Shown piece after piece: positions 1 to 11,169 of a stretch of 64,000 nt of DNA. The DNA lies in contig OV121082.1 in the NCBI GenBank assembly GCA_921293015.1, positions 27,479,497-27,543,496 on the forward strand. Reading direction: 5' to 3'. A program made the translations under genes and the position numbers. The stretch comes from Phorcus lineatus (Eukaryota > Mollusca > Gastropoda > Trochida > Trochidae). Under the pieces are notes generated by a model that was given only the letters and a program-made list of their open reading frames with translations, was not told the origin of the DNA and ran no database searches. Every line of letters begins with the position of its first letter. The stretch's first letter is position 1.

Positions 1-1900
1 ATTGACAATTCTCTATAATTATCTTGTTGTTATTCTTTTGATTTCATTTTGATTAAATTATACTGTGATAAATATTGATATACTTTGAAATATTCACACC
101 TACATTTCTATGTTTATAATTTTGTATTATCTTATTTTTTTGATGATATTATGCTTCAACTATTTCATACTAAAGAGCAATAAATTTAAAAGTGATAAAA
201 TGCAGGTGCCCTTACAGATATAACATTATACTTTTACAAGGTGTATGTTTCATGATGCAATTATTTTGTGATAAATACTGCTGACGTGCTCTTGTAGCAA
301 ACTACATAATCAATAACAAAATATCAATCTGTATTTGGTTATCATGTATTATGTTCTAAAAGGACACATTTTATCCTTGTCGTTTAACCACTTGATAAAT
401 ATTGAGCTAATTTAATTTTAGTTGTGTATATATTCTGTATTGAATAATAATGATTTTCTCAATTCTATATAATGACATGTTATTTTTCTATATATAGTAT
501 GATGTCTGTTTATTGTAAATACTTGATGCCCACAAAAGCCACAATGACACATTATAGGTCAAAATATACAAATGTGAACATTATATATTCTTATGTCTAC
601 ATCCATCATTGTTAAAAAGCATTTTATTTTTATCATTTATAGAATTAGTTTGTTGCTTGATGTCATTTATCATTTTCCATTATTGTTAAACAGACTCTCC
701 ATTATTAATGTACATTAGTAACATTAGGGCTGTAAACCTTGTTTTTCAGATTTTGTGTTCATAAACTGTGTACATATAATGCAAACATTGCTACACATAA
801 AACATGTCTTCAGTTGTTCTTGTATATATGGTATGTTTTTAAATACTACATGCAGTAACATACTATAACCATTGCTAAAATGACAAAATAGCCACTTCAT
901 GAATTATTTTGTCATATATACATTCCCTTATTGACAAATTTTGCATTGTAGTAAAGATGTATATTGAGACTGAAAAAGTTTAACATCAAATAACAAATGA
1001 TGTTTTCTTTTAATGTAAATGTTTACCACACATGAAACATGAGATTGAACAGTCACAGTTTAAAGAATAATACACAATCAGTTTATTCACTTTATCTTAT
1101 AATTCATGCTTAAAAATCTGTTGGTGAAATGCTGAATAAGAGAAAGCAATTGTGACATTTATTGTATATATGATGTAGTTTTCTTAGAAATGATGGCAAT
1201 TGAGCACTCAGTAGAGTATGTCAAGGTTATATGCTCACAAAACAAGTAAACTGAAAAAGAAATGGATGCATTTCTGTTATCATTTGAAGTTTGTAGCTGT
1301 TAAAATATATACAAAAGTATATATATATAAAAGTTTTTTGGGAGGGCCGTTTACTGAGTGGTTTTTTTTATAGGGGGGAGGGTGCGCGCGGAGGATGCAT
1401 TCATTCTGTCCGTGTGTGAGTCATAGAAATAACGCATTCTGAAGCTTTTGTTATAAAGCTTAATTGTTGAATCATAGTTTTTATTCAGTAAACGGTCTTA
1501 AAGCACTTAGCTTCAAGTAATCATACATAACCTAAACATTCATCACGTTGTATCTCGTAACATATCAGACAATTTAAAAAGCTTTCTTTATGTAACATTA
1601 GGTTGCAGCTACATCACAAAGTGCATCCATCTTAAGAATAATATTTCTCATGTTTTACTCTAAAATAGTGCCAATAAATGCAAAATAACATATGTCATCA
1701 TAGAACACAGAATGGAACGGAGTAATGCTTAGCTGTCAATGGAACACATATTGTCATTTTTTCTAAGATACAACATTTACAATGAACACTTAAATCTTTT
1801 TAAATGTTTCTCACAGAGCTAGAAATTCCGTTAATGTCATTCTAAAAACCAGCATAAGACTAATCCAATCCTCACTGCATATCAGAGTTCGACTTTAAGC
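1..1900. other. AT-rich DNA, no gene seen
   Basis: No open frame with protein-like composition or paired splice signals was found on either strand. The stretch has short AT runs, a GC-richer patch near 1340-1400, and a segment near 1200-1300 that loosely resembles 4895-5000 and 5060-5140 (shared 'ATGGATGCATTTC'). Confidence 0.5.
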
Positions 1901-1911
1901 TAACATGTGAT

Positions 1912-2244
1912 GCCTTAAAGTTTACATAACCACAAACATATTTCTCTAGTTTCTTTAGAATATATGAATGTCTGATTATAAAATGGTATAGTGCGTCAAT
2001 GGTCGCTACTTAAATATGTTCAGTTTGGTAATGAAAGCCGTTTTTGAATGCCACTTTTGATGGACCGGTTAGATCTATCTCGCCACAAACCAGTGAATGC
2101 ATGACTGGTCACACGCCCTATTTGTGACGTCATAAACAGAATCATTGCCTCGTGGTCTATACATCTATCGTATCAATATCACATGGACAAAAACAATAAT
2201 TAACGATTTTATGAAAATATTTTTCACTCAGTTAGATAAATCAT
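1912..2244 (+). repeat. Dispersed direct repeat, copy A
   Basis: About 330 bp here closely match 14957-15270 in the same orientation. Both share 'CAGTTTGGTAATGAAAGCCG' and 'CCAGTGAATGCATGACTGGT'. Copy A carries a full TGACGTCA palindrome near 2123 where copy B reads TGACTCA. No inverted ends or poly-A tail identify an element class. It could be an old transposon or a duplicated regulatory block. Confidence 0.7.
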
Positions 2245-2365
2245 TTGACGGTGTAACACTATTAAACGTTTGGTGTAAGAAAGATATCAACATCAATGGT
2301 AATTAAACAATTATTTAAGGTGGTATTTCATTTGAAATAATGATGCACCATTCTGTACGATTATA

Positions 2366-3817
2366 CCCCAAAACCCCTACATCCCATTACCCCTACACCC
2401 CAGTTCCCCTTCAGTTTGCTAAAACAGCACAGACAGTTACCTATTTGGATTAATGGACTCACCCTAACAGGTGATTAATGGTAGAGTAGAAGTGGCAGTG
2501 TTGAGCGGCTGTGGTGAAGAGATTACGGGGATTACATTGAAAAAATTGTTTATGAATTAAAGGAAGGAAAATAACAAAGTGAGAAGGAAACATTTTCCAA
2601 ACACAGAAACAACAGTCAAATAAATGTTGGAATTTAACAAAATACTGAGATTAGACGATTTACAGTGGAGATGGTGTTGTTTAGTTAAAAGGTTCTTCAT
2701 GCAAACAAAACATCTTGTCTCAGAGACGCTATACATGGATGGAACATTCACAGCCTGCCCTGGACTATGGAATCAAGTTTACATCATCCATGCTAGACAC
2801 ATCAACACGACATACCCCCTCATCTTTGCCTTACTTCCTGACCGTCAGACCAACACCTACACCAGACTCTTCAGACTACTCAAAGATGAAGTTCATCAGA
2901 GACTTGACCGACCGCTCATCCCAACGTGTGTGCAGACAGACTTTGAACTTGCTGCTATTCGTGCTGTCCAGGCTGAGTTCCCCACTGCTGGTGTGAAAGG
3001 ATGCTTCTTTCACTACTGTCAGGCGATATGGAGGGAAAACCCAGGATCTAGGACTTGCTGTCGCATACCGAGATGACCCTGGAGTCCGCAAGTGGATACG
3101 ACGAGCAGCTGGCTTGCCGCTTTTGCCACAGAACAAGATCCAGGATATGTGGGTTACCGCCATGGACAGTACGCCAAAAGTCCCGGGAGCAGCCACCTTC
3201 AACGATTACGTCATCACCACCTGGGTTGAACGATGCCCGTTTCCCTCTACCTCTTTGGCACCATCACACTACTACAGGACCGAGAACAAACAACAACCTG
3301 GAAGGATTCCACAACAGACTGAACCGAGGGCTCCCACATCGTCATCTTAACATCTACAGGTTCTTAGAAGTGATCAAGAAGGTGGAACAGGGAGAGCGAT
3401 CAAGGATTGCCCAGCTTGACTTTGGAGCAGCCCCGAGAAGCAGGAAGAGGGTTTATAGGGAGGTGGAGAATCGTCTTTATCACCTCAAGGCCGACCTCAA
3501 ACGCGATGAGAAGTCACCACTACAATTCCTCGACGCTGTTGGCCATCTGCTTAAACTGGGATGAAGGGAACATTGCGACTTGTTAATCTGGATTGTTTGG
3601 AAATGTTCGTTGTGCATGTATGTACATATGTAAATAATAAGAAAGTAAATAAGTAAACGAAAATAAACCATTCATTAAACCTTTCAATGTTTTCTGTGTT
3701 CAGTCTGGGTGAATCCATTGTGTTGCAAGATGTAACAAACTAAAGATTAGCAGTGCAGTAGACCATAAACTTGTTTTGGTAAGCTGTAGGGGTAATGGGG
3801 TGTAGGGGTTATGGGGG
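2366..3817 (+). mobile_element. Mutator-like (MULE) DNA transposon, degenerate
   Basis: The ends are inverted repeats of about 31 bp. The left end, from 2366, contains 'CCCCTACATCCCATTACCCC'. The right end, to 3817, reads the complementary GTAGGGGTAATGGGG...GTAGGGGTTATGGGG with about three differences. Between them is a MULE-type transposase remnant. Similarity may extend outward to a CTGTAC/GTACAG pair at 2353 and 3828. I could not find the 8-10 bp target duplication usual for Mutator elements, so the exact ends are uncertain. At 1.45 kb the copy is short for an autonomous MULE. Confidence 0.75.
2624..3564 (+). pseudogene. MULE transposase remnant
   Basis: Three reading frames in succession encode a recognisable MULE transposase core. 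Frame 2 (2624 to about 3040) has LYMDGTF, VQTDFELAAIRAV and GCFFHYCQAIWR. Frame 3 (about 3048-3230) has AYRDDPGVRKWIRRAAG. Frame 1 (about 3235-3564) has NNNLEGFHNRLNRGLPHR. The D of MDGTF, the D of QTDFE and the E of NNLEGFH fit the family's DDE triad. At least two frameshifts separate the parts, so the copy cannot make an intact enzyme. The N-terminal zinc-finger region usual for the family is not visible. In life it would cut and reinsert DNA at the flanking inverted repeats. Confidence 0.8.
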
Positions 3818-3839
3818 ACTACCTCCTGTACAGTCTGTT

Positions 3840-5500
3840 TATTACGTCACAGCTGCATGAAGTTTATGGCTCCCATCTCAGGTGGGTTTTTCACATCGGA
3901 TAAATTCGCTGTCCAAAAGAAAGGCCAATTAAAGTTGTTAATTGGACAAACTAAAAAAATCAAGCCCAGTTCTTATTTTGTTGAAAAATCTATGAACAAT
4001 AATTGAAAAGTGACAAAGTCGAGGTTAGCGGTTGTTTAATGAGTTTCTCTTGGAGGCTGTTATAAGCTTTTATTCTCTTTAGGTCCACCATTTTTAAATG
4101 TCACTTTCGGGAAATGAAAAAGACATTATGCGTTTATTTATATTCAGCAATGAACAATTCATATAAAAAAAACAAGTTAAAGATCAATAGCTCCAGAACG
4201 CTTTCAATGTCTTTGTTAAATACCAAAAATAGACTTATAAAGCCAAACACATTTTAATAAGTGTTAAATTAGCATTAAATGGTCGTAGTGTTTCAATTTT
4301 TGGAACGCCTTATTTCTCACCCCAATATGTGCACTACGTTCAAATTACCAGATGCACACATAGCTCCAGATAGTATTTCTAAAGTATCACTGGCGCATAT
4401 ATACTGAATAAATAATAATTCGATTGATAATGTTAGTTATGAATCCGTTATAGGGAACAATGGAAAGCATCAATAGAATAATAGTAACTTAAAATAATTA
4501 CATACCGCTCTAAAGTTCCAAATTTAGAATGACCCAATTCCTACTATCGGTTTGAACATGCAAATGAAAGTAATTGTTTCCTAATTAATCTGCAATAGGT
4601 TTCTCTATTTGGATGATTAATAGACATACTTGTTCATACCCAAAGCCTTGCCTTAATTTTATAATTCACTTTCATTTTCTGTCATTATTATGCTTACCTT
4701 TGAAATGGCATGCCACTGTCATCTGCATGGTTACCCCTGAAAATGGGTTTTGAAGATATTTTTTCTCTATAAAATCGTGTCAAAAGTAGGGGGGCCGTGC
4801 CCCCCCACATTTTTAGATGGAGGGGCCCGGCCCCCCCGGGCCCCCCCTGTTCCTACGCCTATGGAATCCTAAACTTGTTTGTCATGTTTTAGTCATGAGC
4901 GTGTCAAGCACTCAAACGAGTGACTCAAGGTCACATGTTCACTAAACAACAACAAATTGAAATAGAAATGGATGCATTTCCGTTATCAGTTGAAGTTGTT
5001 GGCTCAACATAATCATAAGTAAATTAAAAATTTCTGTGTACAATGGAATTTGTACTCTACATCATCAAGGTACATGATCATGCTTGGTGAACAAATTGAA
5101 CGGTCATGTGTGGTAGTCATACATCAATAATGGAAATAGATGCATTTCTGTAAAAATTTATACACCTTGTGTGTTCTTCCTAATGACGATGTCCCCTGAA
5201 ATTAGAAAATTTCATTCTCTAATGTTTTTGAGAAGTAATCAATATAGTAATTGTAAAAAAGATAATGCAGTATGAAATTATATATACACTTGAAATGATA
5301 AGTTTGTCTCATTTATTTGATTTTGATTGCATGCTTCATCTTTGTATGGCAAAAGTTTATCTTTGCCTCAAAAATATATGTGTATACTCACTTGTGTAGT
5401 TTTTTAGGTACTATGCTGTGGTATTGTAATTTACTCCAAAAGATTTATTACTACTAGATAAATAAACACACAAAATGAGTAAACAAATGAGATCTGTTTT
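3840..5500. other. AT-rich intergenic DNA with one GC-rich palindromic patch
   Basis: No gene seen. The only marked structure is at 4790-4850, where GGGGGGCC and GGCCCCCC runs alternate before 'TGTTCCTACGCCTATGG'. This resembles the GC-rich end of a dispersed repeat. Confidence 0.5.
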
Positions 5501-5506
5501 GATTTT

Positions 5507-5925
5507 TAGCTCATCTGGCCTGAAAGGCCCAATGGGGGCATGGCATGGTGTCCGGCGTCTGTCCGTCCGTCCATAAACTGTGAATTTTCATCTTCTCCAG
5601 AAGCAAAAGGCTTAGAAGGCTGTAACTTTATATACAGTCATTAACTAGTGACGACTGTAAAGTGTAGCTTTGGTGGCCCCGTGGCGCCTAATAAGGGCCA
5701 CACCTTTAAAACCTATCTTTATCTTCTCCAGAAGCAATAGACCTAGAAAGCTGAAATCTTGTGAACCGATTCCTGGACCAGTGAGGATCAAAATTGTAGC
5801 TTTGATGGTCATTTGGTTCCTAATAAGGGCCACACCCTTAAAACCTATTTTCATAGTCCTCTGCAGAAGCAGAAAGCTGAAACTTTGTGTACATCATGAT
5901 ATTTGGCCGATTTCTATTGTTTAAT
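5507..5925 (+). repeat. AGCTCATC-family element, partial (5' part)
   Basis: It begins with TAGCTCATC followed by 'TGGCCTGAAAGGCCC' and a CCGTCCGTCCATAAAC segment shared with the copy at 6390. It contains two to three units of about 145-180 bp with 'TCTTCTCCAGAAGCA' and 'AATAAGGGCCACACC'. The hairpin-bearing end is missing. Short open frames on both strands come from the repeats and are not genes. Confidence 0.65.
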
Positions 5926-6047
5926 TGTATCAAAGAAATGTCCTGCAAGTCAGGTGATGCTTCAAGTTTGAACATCAGTATAGTTGAAATGATATAACCA
6001 ACAACAAAACTCCATTAAAACAAATAAGACCAACTTTTATGCATATA

Positions 6048-6153
6048 CAACTTCTTTATCCAGAGGTTGTGACGTTTTGATACAGGTTCTTCTATCTTGC
6101 TTGAAAACAAAAGATCCTGTATGGAAACGTCGCTAACTCAGAATAAAGAAGTT
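6048..6153. repeat. Imperfect 105-bp palindrome
   Basis: The left arm starts CAACTTCTTTATCC and the right arm ends with its complement GAATAAAGAAGTTG. Internal matches GACGTTT...TACAGG and CCTGTA...AAACGTC continue almost to the centre at about 6102. The transcript would fold into a long hairpin. It may be a small foldback element; no coding potential. Confidence 0.7.
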
Positions 6154-6389
6154 GTAAATCCAGTAAAGTTTTTCTTATTTGACTTCCAACCTCTAAAATG
6201 TCACTGAAAGAAGTCATCCATTGAAACAACTAGATTAGCGTTTGGGGACACCGCAAAAGCAGAGCAGCCCCGAAACTGGGGGTTTCGCCTTCCCCTGTTC
6301 CGCCTTCTTCTGGCTTGAGCAAATTGAGCTTTTGCTTGTGACCTTGACTTTTTACATTCAAGGTCACACAATCAATGAATACTTTTTAT

Positions 6390-7894
6390 TAGCTCATCAT
6401 GGCGTCCGTCCATCCGTAAACTTTTCACTTTTTCGACTTCTTCTCCAGAACCAATGACTCTAGAGAGCTGAAATTTTATGTGCATACTCCTTGGCAAATG
6501 GGGATTCTAAATTGTAGATTTCGTGACCCCATGACCCCAAATGGGGTCACAAGGGTCAAAACCTTAAAAATCTATTTTAATCTTCTTCTCCAGTTCCAAA
6601 AGGTCTAGAGAGCTGAAAAGGTGTGTGTAGACTCCTTGGCCAACGGGGATTCTAAATTGTAGGTTTGGTGACCCCATGACCCCAAATGGGGTCACAGGGG
6701 TCAAAACCTAAAAAAACTAATTTCATCTTTTTCCCTAGTTCCAAAAGGTCTAGAGAGCTGAAAAATTGTGTGAAGACTCCTTGGACACTGGGGATTCTAA
6801 ATTGTAGGTTTGGTGACCACTTGACACCAAATGGGGTCACAGGGGTCAAAACCTTAAAATCCTACTTTCATCTTCTTCTCCAGTTCCAAAAGGTCTTGAT
6901 AGCTTAATAGTTGTGTGTAGACTCCTTGGACAATGGGGATTCTGAATTGTACGTTCGGTGACCCCTTGACCCCAAATGGGCAATGGGCCTTTTTTAGCAA
7001 AATATTGTGAAAGGAATCCCTGACGTAACTTGGGATAGCCCTTGCCGAATCGACCAATGAGATGTCCGAAAACCAAGTCCATTCGCCTGAAGCAGGGATT
7101 CCCGGACCTGTCACTGAACGAACCAGTATGGCGTCATTGCAACTCGATCTGCGCCAAAATTCCTCTCAATTTCATCAGATAAAAGTCCATAATGTCCAAA
7201 AGTCCATTGTCAAATGTTAGACAGTGGGGCAAAAGTCAATAACAAAGACACATCATCAGTCCCCTCTCTCAGCATGGATGGGATCATAGAGTGGCAAAAT
7301 TTACAAACTGAATCATAAAGTTTTAGGGATTTGTTTTAAGATAGATGCATTTATGGAAATCAATCGACTTTTTGTTAGCCCTTCAAACACTGTCTAAAGT
7401 CTTGTCACCCCGCACAATAATAGACCATCCCTCAAGCTTGGTGTGAGTGAGTTTGGGTTTAACGTGTCAGCAATCTTTCATCTTTGATTGACGTTTCAGT
7501 TGCCTGACTCAAGTAAACACGTTTGTCACTTGATTTGATTTACTTATATCTGAATTTTCTTATCCAAGAGAGCATAATTTGAAAAAAAATATTATAGTTT
7601 TGCTGTATTAATGAACAAAACCTGCTAAGTGCCCTTTAGTCCGTAATTTATGTGGCTATTTACTTTTGTTTATTTTTTTCTCTCGGGGTTATTAGATATA
7701 ACTGCATTTATGGTTAGACAAAATTGGCCCGACACAAGGACGGACTAAATAATTTTACAGCCCGTCCTCAACCAAAGTTACCCGTCTCGGACGTTGGGAC
7801 AGGCTATCTTTCCTACACTGCCCATGACCCCATGGTCTAAACCCAAACACCTATTTCTATCAAGAATCTGATGAGCTACAGAGCCCATGGCTCT
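6390..7894 (+). mobile_element. AGCTCATC-family element, complete copy (HINE/pearl-like)
   Basis: The left end is TAGCTCATCATGG. The right end is CTGATGAGCTAC followed by the hairpin AGAGCCCATGGCTCT. The short inverted repeat TAGCTCATC/GATGAGCTA therefore lies inside a terminal hairpin on one side only. Near the left end are four tandem units of about 145 bp ('CTAGAGAGCTG' at 6459, 6605 and 6750, diverged near 6895), each with 'GACCCCAAATGGGGTCA'. No transposase. Subterminal inverted repeats, a 3' hairpin and a central tandem array match the known plan of Helentron-associated non-autonomous elements and resemble bivalve pearl elements; that family assignment is inference. Confidence 0.65.
7441..7480 (+). 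repeat. SINE-like fragment (TTTGGGTTTAACG)
   Basis: GTGAGTGAGTTTGGGTTTAACGT-type sequence resembles a short retroposon head common in mollusc DNA. Related pieces occur at 15600, 20460-20505 (reverse) and 32945. Too short to class firmly. It lies inside the AGCTCATC element. Confidence 0.35.
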
Positions 7895-8423
7895 ATTTTT
7901 AAATCTTACCCTAACTTGTCAATTCTTAAAAATGGAATTTCTGTAAAGATGCAATTTTGGATTTAATATCTGCATTGGGGGAGGCATTAAATCCTTTGAT
8001 ATATAATTGTGAGAAGCAAAAACCTCCTTCGAAGTGAAAAGGCTTTTACGAGTTACTGGCATGCATTTAAAGTGAATATGTGATAACACCAACAACACCT
8101 TTAATGATTTTTTTGTTATATTATAATTATTTTTTAATGAATGCGCTCTATGGGATTTCAGTTTCTCAAAGCATTAGCAAATTTACCAGAGCATATCTTT
8201 GTCTTTTTTTAAATGTATTGCAAAAAAACTTGAATATTAATCACAAAAAAGTAAAATAGGAATATCCCTCAAAATTTTGTTGGAAAAATATTACCCTGCC
8301 GGCTGGTATATATTTTGTATCTTAAGATAGATTTCTGAGGCAATGTCATTGTGACTGCGTTTGGACCTGTAAGTAATTACTCATTTGTAAAACTTAAGAA
8401 AGGGTGTTTTTTTAATGTTTCAG

Positions 8424-9124
8424 ATGGTAAAACTATGAGGAGGTGGCTACCATTCCCTCCTCTTGTTGTATTGTCCTGCCACAGGGGAGGGAAAAACATC
8501 GACTAAAGGGACCAGAAGGAAGCCAACCCTACAGCCTTGTAAGCGCATCTGTTTACATGGGCTTCTTGATAAAACTTTATGTAAAGATTTACATAAATGA
8601 CTCCAACAACATACTCTGTACCCCTTACTGAATTCTGAAATTCTTCCGTTTCCGGACCTTATATAAAAAACCATTCAATATTTTTTTATGAAACTTGGTA
8701 TGTGGTTAGGTCTAGTGGTTGCGTGATGCCTTTTGCTATTTTTGTTATTCTGAATTTATTTTTTTACTTGTTTTACTTGTGGAAACAATTTGACCTTAGT
8801 GCATATTGGGGTCTGTAGATGCTAATTATAATATTTGATGATTGTGTGTGATATATTAACCTTTTTAGTATATGTTTGGTATGGATTGTGTTTGGTATAA
8901 GTGACAATAAGATGATTAGGTTGTATTAAAAGTTTGGAAGGGGGACATCACTGTGCATCACATGCACATATTTCTAGTTTGTCCTCTGTAATGTCTTTAT
9001 TATCAACCTATTGAGCACCCAATTGTATCAACCAAATGTTTTTAACCTGATTATAGTTATTTAATCATAATTATATCTATTTTGTTTCAGTTCACAAAAT
9101 TTTTGCAGAGGGCGGTTTTACAAT
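8424..9124 (+). CDS. Two candidate exons of an unidentified plus-strand gene
   Basis: Exon A (8424-8537, possibly starting at 8440) follows 'TTTTTTTAATGTTTCAG' and ends before GTAAGC. Its last frame reads EVATIPSSCCIVLPQGREKH and then RLKGPEGSQPYSL, ending in phase 0. Exon B (9091-9124) lies between TTTTGTTTCAG and GTAAGT and reads FTKFLQRAVLQ. A third acceptor, 'TTCCGATTCTGTTTCAG' at 9694, opens MHQGIWLIAVQIINQHF in the compatible phase. With the acceptor at 8424, exon A's frame meets a stop near its start, so another acceptor or a non-coding start is needed. I recognise no family. This may be chance agreement of splice-like sites. Confidence 0.25.
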
Positions 9125-9129
9125 GTAAG

Positions 9130-11160
9130 TCCATCCCTTACCAGCTGTACAGTTAGTGTAAAAAACCAATACATTAGTTTGTATCTAACGCCAAAATTGA
9201 AAAAGGAAAACACATTGTTTTGTACTTGATTAGTGTCATTTCTCAGATGACTGTGGTTGTGTTTGATTTTGTGTGTTTGCTTTATGCAGTCCTTGTCATT
9301 TGGATTTACTGAATATATTTTAACAGGATCTCTGCTCAGAATAATATATCTTTCCATTTGTCTAAACATGTCAGGCAGAAATATAAGTTTGTCCCTTAAC
9401 CTTTTCTGATAAGTTTATTTTATATTATATTATATTAGTTTTATTTTACAGGAAAACTGTATTCAAGAACATGTATTTCTCATTATGTTTTAAGTGAGAC
9501 CTATATTCATGCAATATAATTGAAAACATAAATAAACCTTTTAAAACAGAATTGTGGGTGAAGTTGCATGTTTTTTTATTTTCAAGAGACATTTTTTACT
9601 TAAATTTTTCTCATGATGTTTCTATTTTTATTAGGTTTTTAACATAGTTTTATTTGATTTACCTGAATATTATTAATTCCGATTCTGTTTCAGACATGCA
9701 TCAGGGCATCTGGCTGATAGCTGTGCAAATAATAAACCAACATTTCAATTTGTCATTGAAATGCAAAATCTATCTTATAATATATTGTGGTCATAACTTT
9801 AAAACTAATCACTGGTTTTGATCATATTTGATATTGAGTTTCATAAAAACATGAACTAGAAGAACATAAGGCCAGACTTAAGACATGTCTTCTAAGAAGT
9901 TAATCTTGACCTTTGAATGATAATTTTTTAAGAAAAGTTGAAATGACAAAGCCATCTTTAGGTTATCATCCTTTTCTAGTAAAATTTAGGGGATCGAGTA
10001 GACACTAGTTGATTATGTGTGTCATGATAAATTATATTGAAAATATGTGTGTAAAGTAATCATTTTTGGTTAAAAAGTAGTAATTACGATAAAAAGTCCT
10101 GTCCAGCTTCTAACTAACCATTTTATTTGATCAATTTCGGTAGTGAGAAGCATAATACCATGAAGGTGTGTCACGATTAACAATTTTTAAATGTTTTGAA
10201 AACATTTTTATTTTTATTCAGAAGCAGTGACTGTTGAAAACAGTTTCGTGTCATGTTTGGCTCAGAACTTCTATTGTATTATCTGATTTTAAACAAATCT
10301 GGTTTAATGGTTCTTAAGGTAAATCATTTACAGTTTTAACAATAATTTTTTAAATCTTGCGATATTTGTTATAATGTGTTGTCTCTGTAACAAAGTCCTG
10401 TTCAGTTCATAACTTTCAACTCATCATCTGATTTAGATCAAAGATGGTGAAAATATTAATTACAAATTTGAAAATATTTGTGCAAAATAAGTCTTTTTTT
10501 TAAAAAAAGCAACGTATTAGTGAAGAAAATTGTAGTCGCTTATTGATCACAAGTGGAGCTCTTTTTTTGCTTTTAAAGATCATATTCATCACAATGATCT
10601 AGAATAACATGAAGGCTAATTTAAAATACATCATTTGAAATATTTCCCTTAAATCAGGTTAGCCAAAACTATGCTGATTCCATTTTGTTTCTGATTAAAC
10701 ATTCATAGAAAAATCTTAAATGAATAAACTACGTAAAATCTAAAAACATTGTGCCCATAGCTCGATGTCAGCTGCTTATTTAAATGATTGTTTTTGCATA
10801 TGATTATGATTTGCTATTCCCTACAGTATTGATTTTCTCTGTGTCTTATCACGTTATTCATTATTTATCTGCAATAATTACAAGTTTTAGAAACTGTTTT
10901 ACAATTCATATATTTTTCATCAGGTCATATTATTTTTATACTTTGAAATAAATATGTTGATATGAAATATTCTCTTGTGATATTTTTACTGATTAATGTA
11001 GATTACTCAATAACAATGATATCTGAAATTTTCTGTGTAATGATTCTTGTCAACCATTACACAAAATGTCTCAAAATTTTGCTACAGCAGGAGGATAAAC
11101 AGCCACTTGTTGTTTTAAGTAACTTTTAGCACAATTTTAAAGTCACCATTCCACCATGAC
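9130..11160. other. AT-rich DNA with weak ~310-bp periodicity
   Basis: No gene seen apart from the possible third exon near 9694. Segments near 9782, 10100 and 10404 share a degenerate 'CATAACTTTaAAaCTcATCa..TGATTTaGATCA' pattern, suggesting an old tandem repeat of about 310 bp. Confidence 0.4.
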
Positions 11161-11169
11161 TGCTTTTCG

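Noticed and set aside
6652-7114. Several overlapping 60-86 codon frames on both strands (for example FDPCDPIWG)
   Set aside because: They derive from the 145-bp internal units of the AGCTCATC element, which are palindromic in part and so open on both strands.
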